A stretch of DNA of 55,843 nt from an uncultured Pirellula sp. (GCA_903858115.1 CAIOHR010000368.1:1-55843), one strand, 5' to 3'; positions 7,224-16,585 are shown, numbered from the stretch's first letter. Program-made: numbers and translations. Notes: generated by a model not told the origin, from the sequence alone.

Positions 7224-9575
7224 ATGGAAATAGCTCTCATGAATAGAAGACTCTCTAGTTCCTATCGCGCGTTCATTCTCTTGGTGTTGATAGCAACTCT
7301 ATCTTGGGTGAACAACTCTGCCATCGGAGCTGAGCCTAACGTCATTGTCTTCTTGACAGACGATCAGGGGTGGGGCGATCTTGGTTGCTATGGTCATCCG
7401 AGGATTCAGTCACCGAACATTGATCGGTTCGCAACGGAAGGCATGCGGCTAACGCAGTGCTACTCCGCGTGTTCGGTATGTTCTCCTTCTCGCTCCGCGA
7501 TTCTGACGGGGAGGACTCCTTATCGCAATGGAGTATGGCGTTGGATTCCCGAGGGTAGCCAATATCACTTGAGGACCAGCGAGATTACGCTGCCATCGCT
7601 CTTAAAGAAGAAGGGTTATGAGACATGCCATGTTGGAAAATGGCACTTGAACGGTCTGTTCAATTCCCAGGATCAACCACAACCGGATGCTCATGGTTAT
7701 GATCATTGGATGGCAACGCAGAATAATGCGGCCCCGAATCATATGAATCCGACCAATTTCGTTCGCAACGGACAGCCTGTTGGAAAACTCGAAGGCCCGA
7801 GCAGTGGTGTCTGTGTTCAAGAAGCGATCGGTTGGCTCGAAGGCCTCAAAGACAAATCTAAGCCGTTCTTCTTGACCGTCTGGACACATGAGCCCCATCT
7901 GCCTATCGAAACGGCCGAAGAGTATCTAAAGCTCTATAGCGATATCCAAGACGAAGATTTGCGACAACATCATGGCAATATCACCCAGGTAGACGCCGCG
8001 TTTGGAAAGCTCATGAAGGCTGTTGACACTCTCGGATATCGAGACAATACGTTGGTTGTGTTCACTGCCGATAATGGCCCCGAAGGAGAAGGGACCAAGG
8101 GACGGACGCGCGGCTCGACCGGTGGGCTTCGCGGACGAAAGAGACACTCTCATGAAGGTGGCATTCGAGTTCCGGGCATCATCCGATGGCCAGGCACGAT
8201 CCAACCTGGCTCGACCAGCGACACACCTGTGATCGGTACTGATATCTTCGCGACTGTCTGTGAGCTTGCTGGAGTAGTGGTTCCGAACGATCGAGTGATC
8301 GACAGCGCTAGCATGACGCCTATGTTTCGCAGCGAACCCATTGTCCGCACTCAACCCCTTTATTGGCGCAATCATCTAGCCGCAGAGCAGTATCGAGTTG
8401 CGATGCGAGACGGAGATTGGAAGATTGTCGCAGCCGAGGATTTGAGTTCTTTTGAGCTCTACAACCTCAAAGAAGATTGGCAAGAATCGCAAGATCTAGC
8501 TTCGAAGTATCCAGACAAATTCAATGAGCTCAGGGCAAAGCTCATTGCGCACGATACCGCAGTTTTGAAGGATGGACCTGACTGGTGGAAAGACGAAGTA
8601 GGCAGCGAAGCAAAACAAAAAACGAAAGCCAATGCCAGGGCTAAAGGGGACCAGAAACCGGTAGCTCGTGATCCTAATCAACCGATTCAAGCTCCGGCAC
8701 AGACGGCGAAAGAACCGATCACTCGAGCGGGTACTCCAAAACTCGATATCGATGGAGCCGTTCCCGAAATCTACAAGACGGCTTCAGATTACGATCTCTA
8801 TCTTTACATTTTCTCTCCGAATGGTCATGATCCGCTGAAAGACAAAAGACCGGCAATTGTGTTCTTCTTCGGCGGTGGCTGGTCGGGCGGCTCCCCCACT
8901 CAGTTCGAGCCTCATGCCCGATATCTCGCGAGCCGAGGCATGGTGGCTGCGGTCGCGGACTATCGCGTCAAAAGTCGACAGAAGACTTCGCCGAAAGAAT
9001 GTGTTGCGGATGGCAAATCGGCCGTTCGATATTTGCGCACACATGCCGCTCGACTTGGAATCGATCCAAACAGGATTGCAGCCGGAGGCGGTTCGGCGGG
9101 TGGCCACGTTGCGGCTGCAACAGGAACGCTTCCTGGTCTGGATGATCCGACTGACGACCGATCGATTTCTTCAAAATCGAACGCATTGGTTCTGTTTAAC
9201 CCTGTATATGACAACGGGCCGGAGGGGGGCTGGAATCATGCGCTCGTCGAGTCTTATTGGAAGGAGATCTCACCTGCAGCTAACATTGATAAGAATTGCC
9301 CGCCAGCAATCGTCTTCCTAGGGGAGAAAGATGCGTTGATTCCTGTCGCCACTGCCAAGCGGTTTCAACAACGGATGAAAGAGGCGAGTGTAGTCTCTGA
9401 ATTAGAACTTTATCCTGGGCAGCCCCATGGCTTCTTCAACAGGAGCAAAGGAGGTAGCGAGATTTTTCTCGATACCATCCAGAAGATGGACCGTTTCCTT
9501 GTCGATCAAGGATACCTGGCTGGGAAACCAACAGAGTCTCAGCTGTCCGAAGTTGCGAAAAAACCATTGCCTTGA
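7224..9575 (+). CDS. Sulfatase fused to an alpha/beta-hydrolase esterase
   Basis: 783 residues. After a signal peptide (about 1-36) the sulfatase part (about 37-470) shows the metal site IVFLTDDQGWGDLGCYG, the formylglycine motif CSPSR (Cys about 86) continuing into LTGR, KWHLNG and TADNGPEGEGTKGRTRG; it should hydrolyse sulfate esters after maturation of the cysteine. A 60-residue Lys/Pro/Ala linker (about 470-515) leads to a second complete enzyme (about 520-783) with an oxyanion HGG-like GGGWSGG, the nucleophile elbow GGGSAGG, acid ELGEKDALIP-like segment (LGEKDALIP) and histidine PHGFF. This is the BD-FAE/hormone-sensitive-lipase-like esterase family. The fusion would remove sulfate and acyl (for example acetyl) groups from one polysaccharide. 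The start could also be the ATG at 7239. Next gene is another sulfatase, 38 nt on. Confidence 0.93.
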   Translation: MEIALMNRRLSSSYRAFILLVLIATLSWVNNSAIGAEPNVIVFLTDDQGWGDLGCYGHPRIQSPNIDRFATEGMRLTQCYSACSVCSPSRSAILTGRTPYRNGVWRWIPEGSQYHLRTSEITLPSLLKKKGYETCHVGKWHLNGLFNSQDQPQPDAHGYDHWMATQNNAAPNHMNPTNFVRNGQPVGKLEGPSSGVCVQEAIGWLEGLKDKSKPFFLTVWTHEPHLPIETAEEYLKLYSDIQDEDLRQHHGNITQVDAAFGKLMKAVDTLGYRDNTLVVFTADNGPEGEGTKGRTRGSTGGLRGRKRHSHEGGIRVPGIIRWPGTIQPGSTSDTPVIGTDIFATVCELAGVVVPNDRVIDSASMTPMFRSEPIVRTQPLYWRNHLAAEQYRVAMRDGDWKIVAAEDLSSFELYNLKEDWQESQDLASKYPDKFNELRAKLIAHDTAVLKDGPDWWKDEVGSEAKQKTKANARAKGDQKPVARDPNQPIQAPAQTAKEPITRAGTPKLDIDGAVPEIYKTASDYDLYLYIFSPNGHDPLKDKRPAIVFFFGGGWSGGSPTQFEPHARYLASRGMVAAVADYRVKSRQKTSPKECVADGKSAVRYLRTHAARLGIDPNRIAAGGGSAGGHVAAATGTLPGLDDPTDDRSISSKSNALVLFNPVYDNGPEGGWNHALVESYWKEISPAANIDKNCPPAIVFLGEKDALIPVATAKRFQQRMKEASVVSELELYPGQPHGFFNRSKGGSEIFLDTIQKMDRFLVDQGYLAGKPTESQLSEVAKKPLP

Positions 9576-9613
9576 TAACACATCCTGTTCCTCCATCACA
9601 GTTCTAAAGTACC

Positions 9614-11110
9614 TTGACAAATTCATATCCAATCGCCGAACACCGTGTTCTGAAATGTGTTCCATCGCCATGCGTTCCATTGTTGTTCCAATGGCGTCCG
9701 TTGTATACAACTTTTTGTGTGCCACTTTTACCGATAATTGCTTGGCTCCTCGTGGGGTTTGGGGAGGTTCGAGGACAATTCGTTCAAGACACAGAGAGAC
9801 CAAACATCGTCTTTATCTTTGCGGACGATTGGGGTTGGGGGGATTTGTCCTGTCACGGTAGTACCTGGTTGAAAACGCCTAACATTGATCGATTGGCGAG
9901 TGAAGGCATCGATTTCGAACAATTCAACGTCTTGAATCCTGTTTGTTCACCAAGCAGAACGGCGCTAATGACTGGACTGTACCCAAGTCGGTTTTGTATC
10001 AATCAACACTTTGCTGCGCCTGAACAGAATCGACAACGGAACATGCCAGACTGGCTTGATGCGAAAGCGACCACATTGCCTCGACTCCTTCGAAATGCTG
10101 GTTATTACACTGGGCATTTCGGGAAGTGGCATTTAACGAATCGCGAAACCTTCGGTGCACCAACTCCGGATGCGTACGGCTATAACGAAGCGAAGGTGTT
10201 CAATGGAGGTGCCGAGTGGCCTTCTGCGAAAGTCGATGAGACTGCGAATAATACAGTCGATTTCATCCAACGCCACCAATCGCAACCCTTCTTCATCAAT
10301 GTTTGGTTACATGAAAGCCATACGCCTCATGCTCCTTCCAAAGACTCGATGTTGCAGCATTCAACACTTGAAGAGCAGAAGCAAGTCTATGCAGCCGTGA
10401 TATCCGATGGAGATAAAGCCGTTGGGAAGATTATGGATGCATTGAAAGATGCAGGACTAGAACAGAACACAATCGTTCTTTTTTCCAGTGACAACGGGCC
10501 TGAATGGACAGCGAAAGTGAAGAAACCATTATCGACCGATGCGCATGCAAATGTGACTGGTTATGATACTTTTTACAGTGTAGGTGAAACAAATGGATTG
10601 CGAGGACGCAAGCGGAGTCTCTATGAAGGGGGAGTGCGTGTTCCATTTATTGTTCGTTGGCCGAGTGAGGCACCTGCAGGCATAAAGAACCGTGATACCG
10701 TTCTAACAGCTGTGGATATGCTTCCAACGCTATGTGCAGCTGCCGGCGTTTCAGTCTTGGATTCGGAGAAAGGTGATGGCGAGAATCTCCTACCTGCCCT
10801 TCAAGGTGGCATGGTGTCAAGAAAGCGCCCCATTTTTTGGAAGTGGACAGGCAAGGGGAGCGATCAAGACTATTGGCCTCGTCTGGCAATTCGGCTCGGT
10901 GACTGGAAACTCGTTCTCACAGAGGATGCGAAGCGAGCTGAACTTTATGATTTACGGAAAGACCGCTCGGAATCCATGGACGTTTCAAAGAGCCATCCGG
11001 ACATAGTCGCACAATTATCCTCTCTGTCGCTAGCCTGGAGCCAAACAATGCCCGAGAAGCCGAATCCGCTTTGCGTGGATTCGTCCATTCAACGCGGTTC
11101 TCCAAAATAA
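9614..11110 (+). CDS. Secreted sulfatase (formylglycine-dependent)
   Basis: Up to 498 residues. Motifs in order: NIVFIFADDWGWGDLSCHG (metal ligands), CSPSR followed by TALMTGLYPSR (active-site cysteine about residue 110, matured to formylglycine), GKWHLT, FSSDNGPEW and GLRGRKRSLYEGG, completing the sulfatase signature set. It follows the sulfatase-esterase on the same strand and probably acts on the same sulfated glycan. The frame has no ATG before the hydrophobic export segment: the start is TTG at 9614 or, better for signal-peptide length, TTG at 9680 or 9683. No strong ribosome-binding site is visible, so translation may depend on coupling to the gene before it. Confidence 0.92.
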   Translation: MTNSYPIAEHRVLKCVPSPCVPLLFQWRPLYTTFCVPLLPIIAWLLVGFGEVRGQFVQDTERPNIVFIFADDWGWGDLSCHGSTWLKTPNIDRLASEGIDFEQFNVLNPVCSPSRTALMTGLYPSRFCINQHFAAPEQNRQRNMPDWLDAKATTLPRLLRNAGYYTGHFGKWHLTNRETFGAPTPDAYGYNEAKVFNGGAEWPSAKVDETANNTVDFIQRHQSQPFFINVWLHESHTPHAPSKDSMLQHSTLEEQKQVYAAVISDGDKAVGKIMDALKDAGLEQNTIVLFSSDNGPEWTAKVKKPLSTDAHANVTGYDTFYSVGETNGLRGRKRSLYEGGVRVPFIVRWPSEAPAGIKNRDTVLTAVDMLPTLCAAAGVSVLDSEKGDGENLLPALQGGMVSRKRPIFWKWTGKGSDQDYWPRLAIRLGDWKLVLTEDAKRAELYDLRKDRSESMDVSKSHPDIVAQLSSLSLAWSQTMPEKPNPLCVDSSIQRGSPK

Positions 11111-11148
11111 GAGCGGATACCCTGCCTATAGCGTGACTCCTCCACTGC

Positions 11149-13497
11149 TCAACGCGGAATCTGCAGCGTATTGGATGAGCCCATAGGCCGCGGCAATGCA
11201 TCCCCTTGATACGTGTCGACGTGGTAGTTGTGGCACTGAGTACATGTATCCCCCGCTGACTCTTTCGTGTGGCATTTCGAACAATTGTGGCGTAGCATCG
11301 ATTGAAATTCATGATGCATGATCATTCCTGATTGCGACCAACCATACGTTCCCGCAACCGAGGAGTTCTGGGAGGACAGCACGTGGCACGACTGACAATC
11401 ACTCAGCGCGGGGATCGTCAAGTGTGGCGTATGACTGAACTTGGTGATGGTGCGTTCGGCACTCGGTCGTTGGTCGATCTTCCAACAACTATTCAGTTGC
11501 TCCGTTGCCTTGAAGTCGCTATCGTGGCCGAAGGATACAAACCGAGTGGCGGCGATCCGGCTACCATCTTCTCGAAGCATCGCACGCACTCGGTCGCCTG
11601 AAATGGTATGGCACTGGATGCATTGCTGTGCAGGGTTAAGCTCTGCCGCTGAACCGTTAGGTGCATCTGACGAAAGTTGATTCCATTCAATCCATCGTGA
11701 AAGCCACGGGTCGCCATGTCCCTGGGGCACGTAAACGATCGCAACTCGACTCTCATCGAGCATCCAACCTCCGTAGGGCAGGTGGTCCCATGGTTTAATT
11801 GGCTTGTCCTTCTTCGTGTGCGGTTGCGATGAAATCGGTCCTCCTTCCGCTGGGGTTGTTAGCAACGATTCGCTACCCAATAAATCTCCTCCTAGAAGAT
11901 CCGAATCTTCAGATGTCCCCTTGAGGGGTGGGCTCGGACTAGCCAGTAGATCATCGGATTGAGATTGAGATCTTGTGCTGACAACGATGCCACTGGGTTG
12001 TCGAATCACCGAGTCTGCGAGTGGCGATCGACTTTGTGGATTTAAATTCTCCTGCGCACGGAACCAACGTTCGCGTGCGGTTCGAACCAGATCCGGCGAG
12101 AATCCACTACTGACATTGTTGAGCCAGTTCGACATCATGGAATGCCTCGGCGCATCGAACTTCACCGATGCCATCTTCGCCGAGTTGAGACCAACGGTAT
12201 TCGCACTCACTAGTTTCTGTGGTGTTATGGACAGGATGGCTAATTCCGATAACTGTTGTTCCAGTCTGTTTCGAAGCAAAGGCTGCCCGTCACTGGCTAG
12301 TTGATCAAAGATAACTCGAACATTCTCGGCCAGTTTCACGACGGCTTTCGCTTGTTCGCGATCTGATAAATTGACATCTCGAAGTTTGCCGGAAGGGGGT
12401 AGCTTCGCGAGAATATCGACCCCATCCTGTCGGCCTCGGAGTAGCTCTATCAACAGTGGAGATAAACTACCATCCATGAGTTGGCTCGCACTTTCGGGCC
12501 ATGCTCCTAGCTCGAAGCCCGCCAGCTTCAACTTCGAACGATCTAGACTGGGCACTTGAAGAACAATCAATCCTTCGGAAATTGCAGAACGCAGGGGTTG
12601 ATCGTGGCATTGAGTACAGGCTTGTTCGTACGACACGCTGCGAAACACGTTTCCAATTGCCCCTGTTTCGCTTGTGTTAACGTGACAGGCTCGGCAATCA
12701 AACGTGGCGTCTTTCTTTTGGAAATGAAGGTCTTTGTGGCGTCCGTGGTCGAATGCAATACTGCGAAGTTTCGCCTTCGGGTAGTTTAAAAACTCGGGAT
12801 GTCCATGCGAAAAAGACTGAAATTGCCGACTATGGCATGACTGGCATCGTTCCGATGTGATCGCTTGAAGATCTTCACCTGAACCTCGATGCTCACGATG
12901 ACATTGGCTGCATTCGGTGACTTGACCAGCCATGCGAGGGCGATTCGACGATGCTGACGTATTTTGCATTGCGAGCAACGGTTCACCGGCCAAGTCGTGG
13001 GGCGAACCATCAAAACCATTAGGTATGGTTTGTTGATGGCACCTCATACAGAGCTGAGATTGAGCCCCCACCTTTGCCGCAATCAAATGTCCAGGTGTCT
13101 TAGCTGATTCCGGGTTTGCATCTTTGGAGTTGGGGTGGCATGCTTTGCATCTATTCTCACGGTTGATCGTCATCAAGAGATGCGGATCGCTTTCTGATCC
13201 CTTGCTATTCAGCAGTTGCGCATGCGGGTTCGAAAGAGCGCCCGGAGCAATCGTTGTTTGTAGACTAGTGGATGGTACCACGATGAGTAGCATTGCAATA
13301 GCCACGAGTATTCCGATGCCAGAGACGATTCGGGTCCAACCGGCAAGTGTTCTTGCAGGATAGCATCTCTCTTCGGCGGCATTGCTTTGACCGCAAGAGC
13401 TTCCAATGGGGCCATGGAGACAGGGTCGTCCCGCGTTGGTAAGCCCGCAGCGAAACGGTTGGCCTGGTTTGCGATAAAATTGGGTTGGCTCTGCCAT
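11149..13497 (-). CDS. Ten-heme c-type cytochrome, membrane anchored
   Basis: 782 residues. An unusual N-terminal segment has four evenly spaced cysteines (C17, C26, C35, C45) before one membrane helix (about 55-78). Ten CXXCH heme motifs follow in two blocks: six between about residues 117 and 290 (CKACH, CMRCH, CSQCH, CQSCH, CRACH, CTQCH) and four between about 640 and 770 (CIQCH, CQSCH, CSKCH, CTQCH). Many extra histidines can serve as distal ligands. The centre (about 300-630) has no heme motif. It is the third gene of a packed cassette (3 nt behind the membrane protein) and is the likely periplasmic electron carrier or terminal reductase of the complex. GGTGAG precedes the ATG. Acceptor unknown. 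Confidence 0.92.
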   Translation of the reverse strand: MAEPTQFYRKPGQPFRCGLTNAGRPCLHGPIGSSCGQSNAAEERCYPARTLAGWTRIVSGIGILVAIAMLLIVVPSTSLQTTIAPGALSNPHAQLLNSKGSESDPHLLMTINRENRCKACHPNSKDANPESAKTPGHLIAAKVGAQSQLCMRCHQQTIPNGFDGSPHDLAGEPLLAMQNTSASSNRPRMAGQVTECSQCHREHRGSGEDLQAITSERCQSCHSRQFQSFSHGHPEFLNYPKAKLRSIAFDHGRHKDLHFQKKDATFDCRACHVNTSETGAIGNVFRSVSYEQACTQCHDQPLRSAISEGLIVLQVPSLDRSKLKLAGFELGAWPESASQLMDGSLSPLLIELLRGRQDGVDILAKLPPSGKLRDVNLSDREQAKAVVKLAENVRVIFDQLASDGQPLLRNRLEQQLSELAILSITPQKLVSANTVGLNSAKMASVKFDAPRHSMMSNWLNNVSSGFSPDLVRTARERWFRAQENLNPQSRSPLADSVIRQPSGIVVSTRSQSQSDDLLASPSPPLKGTSEDSDLLGGDLLGSESLLTTPAEGGPISSQPHTKKDKPIKPWDHLPYGGWMLDESRVAIVYVPQGHGDPWLSRWIEWNQLSSDAPNGSAAELNPAQQCIQCHTISGDRVRAMLREDGSRIAATRFVSFGHDSDFKATEQLNSCWKIDQRPSAERTITKFSHTPHLTIPALSDCQSCHVLSSQNSSVAGTYGWSQSGMIMHHEFQSMLRHNCSKCHTKESAGDTCTQCHNYHVDTYQGDALPRPMGSSNTLQIPR

Positions 13498-13500
13498 GGC

Positions 13501-14370
13501 TCACCAATGACTTGAATACAGATGGGCCAACACGATATGCAATATGGAGAATACAACAAACACACCCAGCAGGACGGTGTGAAAAGCGGCACACATCCTC
13601 ACTCGTTGTTGTATCGCTGATTGAAAGTCAAGATCGTCTTTTTCCTGAACAAGTGAACTCAGACGAGATTTCATTTCTCGACCTGTCTCGTCCAGGTAGC
13701 GGTCAATTCGTACCAAACCAGCAAGCAGATTCCTCTTTCTCTTTCCTGTGGGCAGGAGTCGATACCCTATGCGTCGGGGTTTCGAAAAATATAAAGCCAA
13801 ATCGCTTCGGTAGTAATCGGCAATCGCCATGGAACCCTTGCTTCCAGCTGCTTGTAATGCAATTTGATAGGCCTGCTCCGACACTCGCCTCTTGACAGTC
13901 GGGATGTCGCTTCGCAATATCGCATAGCCGGTAGCTCGCAACATGCGAGGGGATTTTTTATTGACATACCAACTCAAAAAACCGCTTAACAAAATGGTCC
14001 AAAACAATATCGCCAATAGTGACTCGAACCAACCGGTCGTGATCGCTCCGGCATGAAGACAATACGCGACAAGACAAAATGTACCCAAGTAGTGGTGAGC
14101 GCTTTGCCAAACGGCAACTCGGCCGAGTGGAACCAGCGGGAGCCGTTTGCGAATTCCTAGAGCGATCAATCCTACGCAAGTTGCTACTAGAACGTAGCCA
14201 GTCGCGAAGGATTCGTTCCCTAAGTGTGAGATCGTCCAGTTTCGATAGGCAATGGTACCGACGACCGCACTGGCCATCATTGATATGCCTAGAATCCGTA
14301 AGTTCGCATGCGTTCGGTTCAGGGCGATGGGAGAAGAACGATCCATAGTATTTGCGACTGTCTTTTGCAT
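13501..14370 (-). CDS. Membrane b-type cytochrome-like protein
   Basis: 289 residues with about five membrane segments (near 24-44, 56-75, 90-112, 115-136 and 258-284) and a basic cytoplasmic loop of about 110 residues between the fourth and fifth. Histidines lie inside or at the ends of the helices (AHHYLG, LHAGAI, FHTVLLG, LHIVLAHLY) in positions suitable for heme b ligation, as in cytochrome b561/b6-like membrane subunits; heme binding is inferred. It starts 1 nt after the stop of the Fe-S gene and ends 3 nt before the cytochrome start. It would pass electrons across the membrane between the cytoplasmic Fe-S protein and the periplasmic hemes. Confidence 0.75.
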   Translation of the reverse strand: MQKTVANTMDRSSPIALNRTHANLRILGISMMASAVVGTIAYRNWTISHLGNESFATGYVLVATCVGLIALGIRKRLPLVPLGRVAVWQSAHHYLGTFCLVAYCLHAGAITTGWFESLLAILFWTILLSGFLSWYVNKKSPRMLRATGYAILRSDIPTVKRRVSEQAYQIALQAAGSKGSMAIADYYRSDLALYFSKPRRIGYRLLPTGKRKRNLLAGLVRIDRYLDETGREMKSRLSSLVQEKDDLDFQSAIQQRVRMCAAFHTVLLGVFVVFSILHIVLAHLYSSHW

Positions 14371-14371
14371 A

Positions 14372-16165
14372 CTATGCCGTTCTTTTCAAGAGCCATGATT
14401 GCAACGCGGAACTATCGCTCGTATCCACACGATACAGTGCCAGATGCGGACAGGCATTTTGACAGGCTGGGCCAGTCGAGTGGTTTTGGCAGAGATCGCA
14501 TTTCGATGCTTGGAGGATGGGTAGGTTGGTATTCCGATCGACTGCAGCTCGACCTTGTTTGTCGGTAACTTGGATCATGACGATATTCTCGTAGGGGCAG
14601 CTCTCCGAGCATGTCTTGCAACCGATGCACGTTTCCGGGTTGATCGCGATGACGCCGGAATCGGAGTTGCGATGGATGGCACCAGTCGGGCAGCCGATCA
14701 TGCATACGGGATCGACGCAGTGCATACATGCATGCGCGAACATCAATGGTCCATACTGTGGCCCATTTCGAATAAAACGAGGTGTACCAGCATGTGTGGA
14801 AGCGCACGCCTTGACGCATTCATCGCAGCCTGTGCACCGATCTAAATCGATGAGCATCGATTGCTTACCATTGATAATTCTCTGATCGACAAGAAACTCG
14901 ATTAGCGGTGTCTCGACGTTAGGCTCGGGTATCATTCCGGTTGCGTCGGGCACGACTCGGCCCCCTGCATCATAGCGAAGGTTTTCTATTGTCGATGGAA
15001 GCTCTGACCGACGAACTTTTGGAAGAAGAAGGGATAAAGCGGCTTCTCGCGGGATCCGTAGAAAATCCACAAAACCCAGAGCTCGCAGCGACGATTGATA
15101 CGGCAACGGTTGCAACACAGGATTCAAAAAAGAATGAGATAACTCTTCTAGTCCAAACATTTGCCCGCGTCCGAGGTACGCCGTAGTGCGATGCCCATTT
15201 CCATGTTGGAAACTAACGCGTGCAAATCCAGCTCGAATCAGATAGAGATCGCGGGCCGGCGTTCCTTCGGCTGCGATCGTGGGTTCCGATTCGATGATGG
15301 AGCTGACCTCCTTGTTTTTGGTATCCTTAAAGTCGGAAAACCATTCCATCTCGCCAAACGACTCCAGTTTGGTGACCTCTACCACTTTTTGAATCGTCTC
15401 TTGATCCAAAAAACGAAGAAGTGGAGTTTCTCTTAAGTGCGTCTCTAAGCCAGTACTGCGGTATCGTTCATCCAGATAAGATCGGAAACCTGTGTCTCTG
15501 CGCAGTAAACGGAGTCCTTGCCACCGTATCTCCAAGACGACAGTCGGAGCATCCGCGATGACGCTGAATCTGTGAGGAGTCCGTGTAATGGCGGCCATCT
15601 CGCCAAAGATGTTTCCGACTCCTAAAGACTCTGATTGATAGTCATTCAGGATGGCGTTGATGTCCTGCAAGAAAATCCGATTCTTGCCTTCTACGATATC
15701 AACGCTTTGAACGGGTGTGTGTTTGGGATGCAATTCGATGTCTCTTCCTCGACTCCGTCTGTTCCCAGTTCCTTGATCCGCTCGTTTCCGAGAAGAGGTC
15801 TTGCTTCGAACAAACTGCTGAAGGGTGCGCCAGATGTCCGTGGATAGGACCGGTTGCATCTGTTTTTCCCAGAGTGAAACGAGAAAGGCTCGAACAGATC
15901 CGCGAAGTACAATAAAAGCGCTGCTCCCGTAATCCCCTTCACGTATGACAATATCGCCCGGTTCGTACCTAACCAAGCGCGCGTCGTGCTTCAAGATCGT
16001 TTCGAGAGAACCGTTGGCCTTGAATACTTCGGGGTTCAAGTAGGCAAAAGGTGGCTGCATCAATAGCCACGAAATGTCACGTCGCAGCATCTCTGGGTCG
16101 AGTGGGTGGTCCCATCGAACAGGTCTTTCTTGCGCGATGGTTGCTGTTGACGACATCCTGTCCAA
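14372..16165 (-). CDS. Cyclic-nucleotide-binding domains fused to four-cluster ferredoxin
   Basis: 597 residues, no signal peptide. Two Crp-like cNMP-binding domains come first: about 45-215 (YEPGDIVIREGD, FGEMAAI; split by an 80-residue basic insertion) and about 225-365 (DLYLIRAGFARV, GRGQMFGLEEL). Residues about 437-575 hold four [4Fe-4S] motifs in the order typical of DmsB/HybA/NrfC subunits: CTGCDECVKAC, CMHCVDPVCMIGC, CIGCKTCSESC and CDLCQNHSTGPACQNAC. There is no helix-turn-helix, so the sensor domains appear to gate electron transfer rather than transcription. First gene of the cassette with the b-type and ten-heme proteins. No molybdopterin catalytic subunit, the usual partner of such ferredoxins, is nearby. 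Ligand unknown; M4 is an alternative start. Confidence 0.9.
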   Translation of the reverse strand: MDRMSSTATIAQERPVRWDHPLDPEMLRRDISWLLMQPPFAYLNPEVFKANGSLETILKHDARLVRYEPGDIVIREGDYGSSAFIVLRGSVRAFLVSLWEKQMQPVLSTDIWRTLQQFVRSKTSSRKRADQGTGNRRSRGRDIELHPKHTPVQSVDIVEGKNRIFLQDINAILNDYQSESLGVGNIFGEMAAITRTPHRFSVIADAPTVVLEIRWQGLRLLRRDTGFRSYLDERYRSTGLETHLRETPLLRFLDQETIQKVVEVTKLESFGEMEWFSDFKDTKNKEVSSIIESEPTIAAEGTPARDLYLIRAGFARVSFQHGNGHRTTAYLGRGQMFGLEELSHSFLNPVLQPLPYQSSLRALGFVDFLRIPREAALSLLLPKVRRSELPSTIENLRYDAGGRVVPDATGMIPEPNVETPLIEFLVDQRIINGKQSMLIDLDRCTGCDECVKACASTHAGTPRFIRNGPQYGPLMFAHACMHCVDPVCMIGCPTGAIHRNSDSGVIAINPETCIGCKTCSESCPYENIVMIQVTDKQGRAAVDRNTNLPILQASKCDLCQNHSTGPACQNACPHLALYRVDTSDSSALQSWLLKRTA

Positions 16166-16393
16166 AAGCTTCGATAAATGGATTGCCTGAACGCACGAGA
16201 CTTATGCCAATCCTTTGGCAAATGATTACTATGATTGTCGGCTTTTGTCGCCCTTCATGGCAAGACGGGTTTCGCGGTCGATAAAGATGAGCGGGTAGGA
16301 AACTTTTCGATTCCAACGCGAAACAAATGAGCTCGTTGCTTCAATCTCTATGCCAGAGAAGTGATCCGCCGATTTGCAGTAATTCACAAACAG

Positions 16394-16441
16394 AGGCCTG
16401 AAGGGCCGGCAAGATGGTCCCTGGGTAGGCCCATCAGGCCT
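16394..16441. repeat. Imperfect palindromic element
   Basis: AGGCCTGA (16394-16401) pairs with TCAGGCCT (16434-16441); after an A/A mismatch GGGCC (16403-16407) pairs with GGCCC (16428-16432). The loop is 20 nt. It looks like a dispersed intergenic repeat rather than a terminator because no T-tract follows. Confidence 0.6.
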
Positions 16442-16464
16442 GGAATTCTATTTTTTGCTGGGTT

Positions 16465-16483
16465 CCGGTGGCTGTGCCACCGG
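16465..16483. repeat. Perfect 8-bp hairpin with TGT loop
   Basis: CCGGTGGC (16465-16472), loop TGT, GCCACCGG (16476-16483). It is about 100 nt beyond the frr stop; on the minus strand it is followed by an A-run, not a T-run, arguing against an intrinsic terminator for frr. Confidence 0.6.
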
Positions 16484-16585
16484 CTGACAATCTATCGGGC
16501 TTCCAGCGCTTCCAAAAGGCGCAACTCAAAACCTAAGTTCCGGGGTAAACTGGGTAAACGATGTTGGCCAGCGGTCTGCGAACGG

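Larger units (their letters stand above)
16166..16585. other. Intergenic region with two hairpins
   Basis: 420 bases between the Fe-S gene start and the frr stop, both on the minus strand. It contains a long imperfect hairpin (16394-16441) and a perfect 8-bp hairpin (16465-16483). The Fe-S operon promoter should lie in the part nearest 16165, but I see no clear boxes. Confidence 0.55.
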
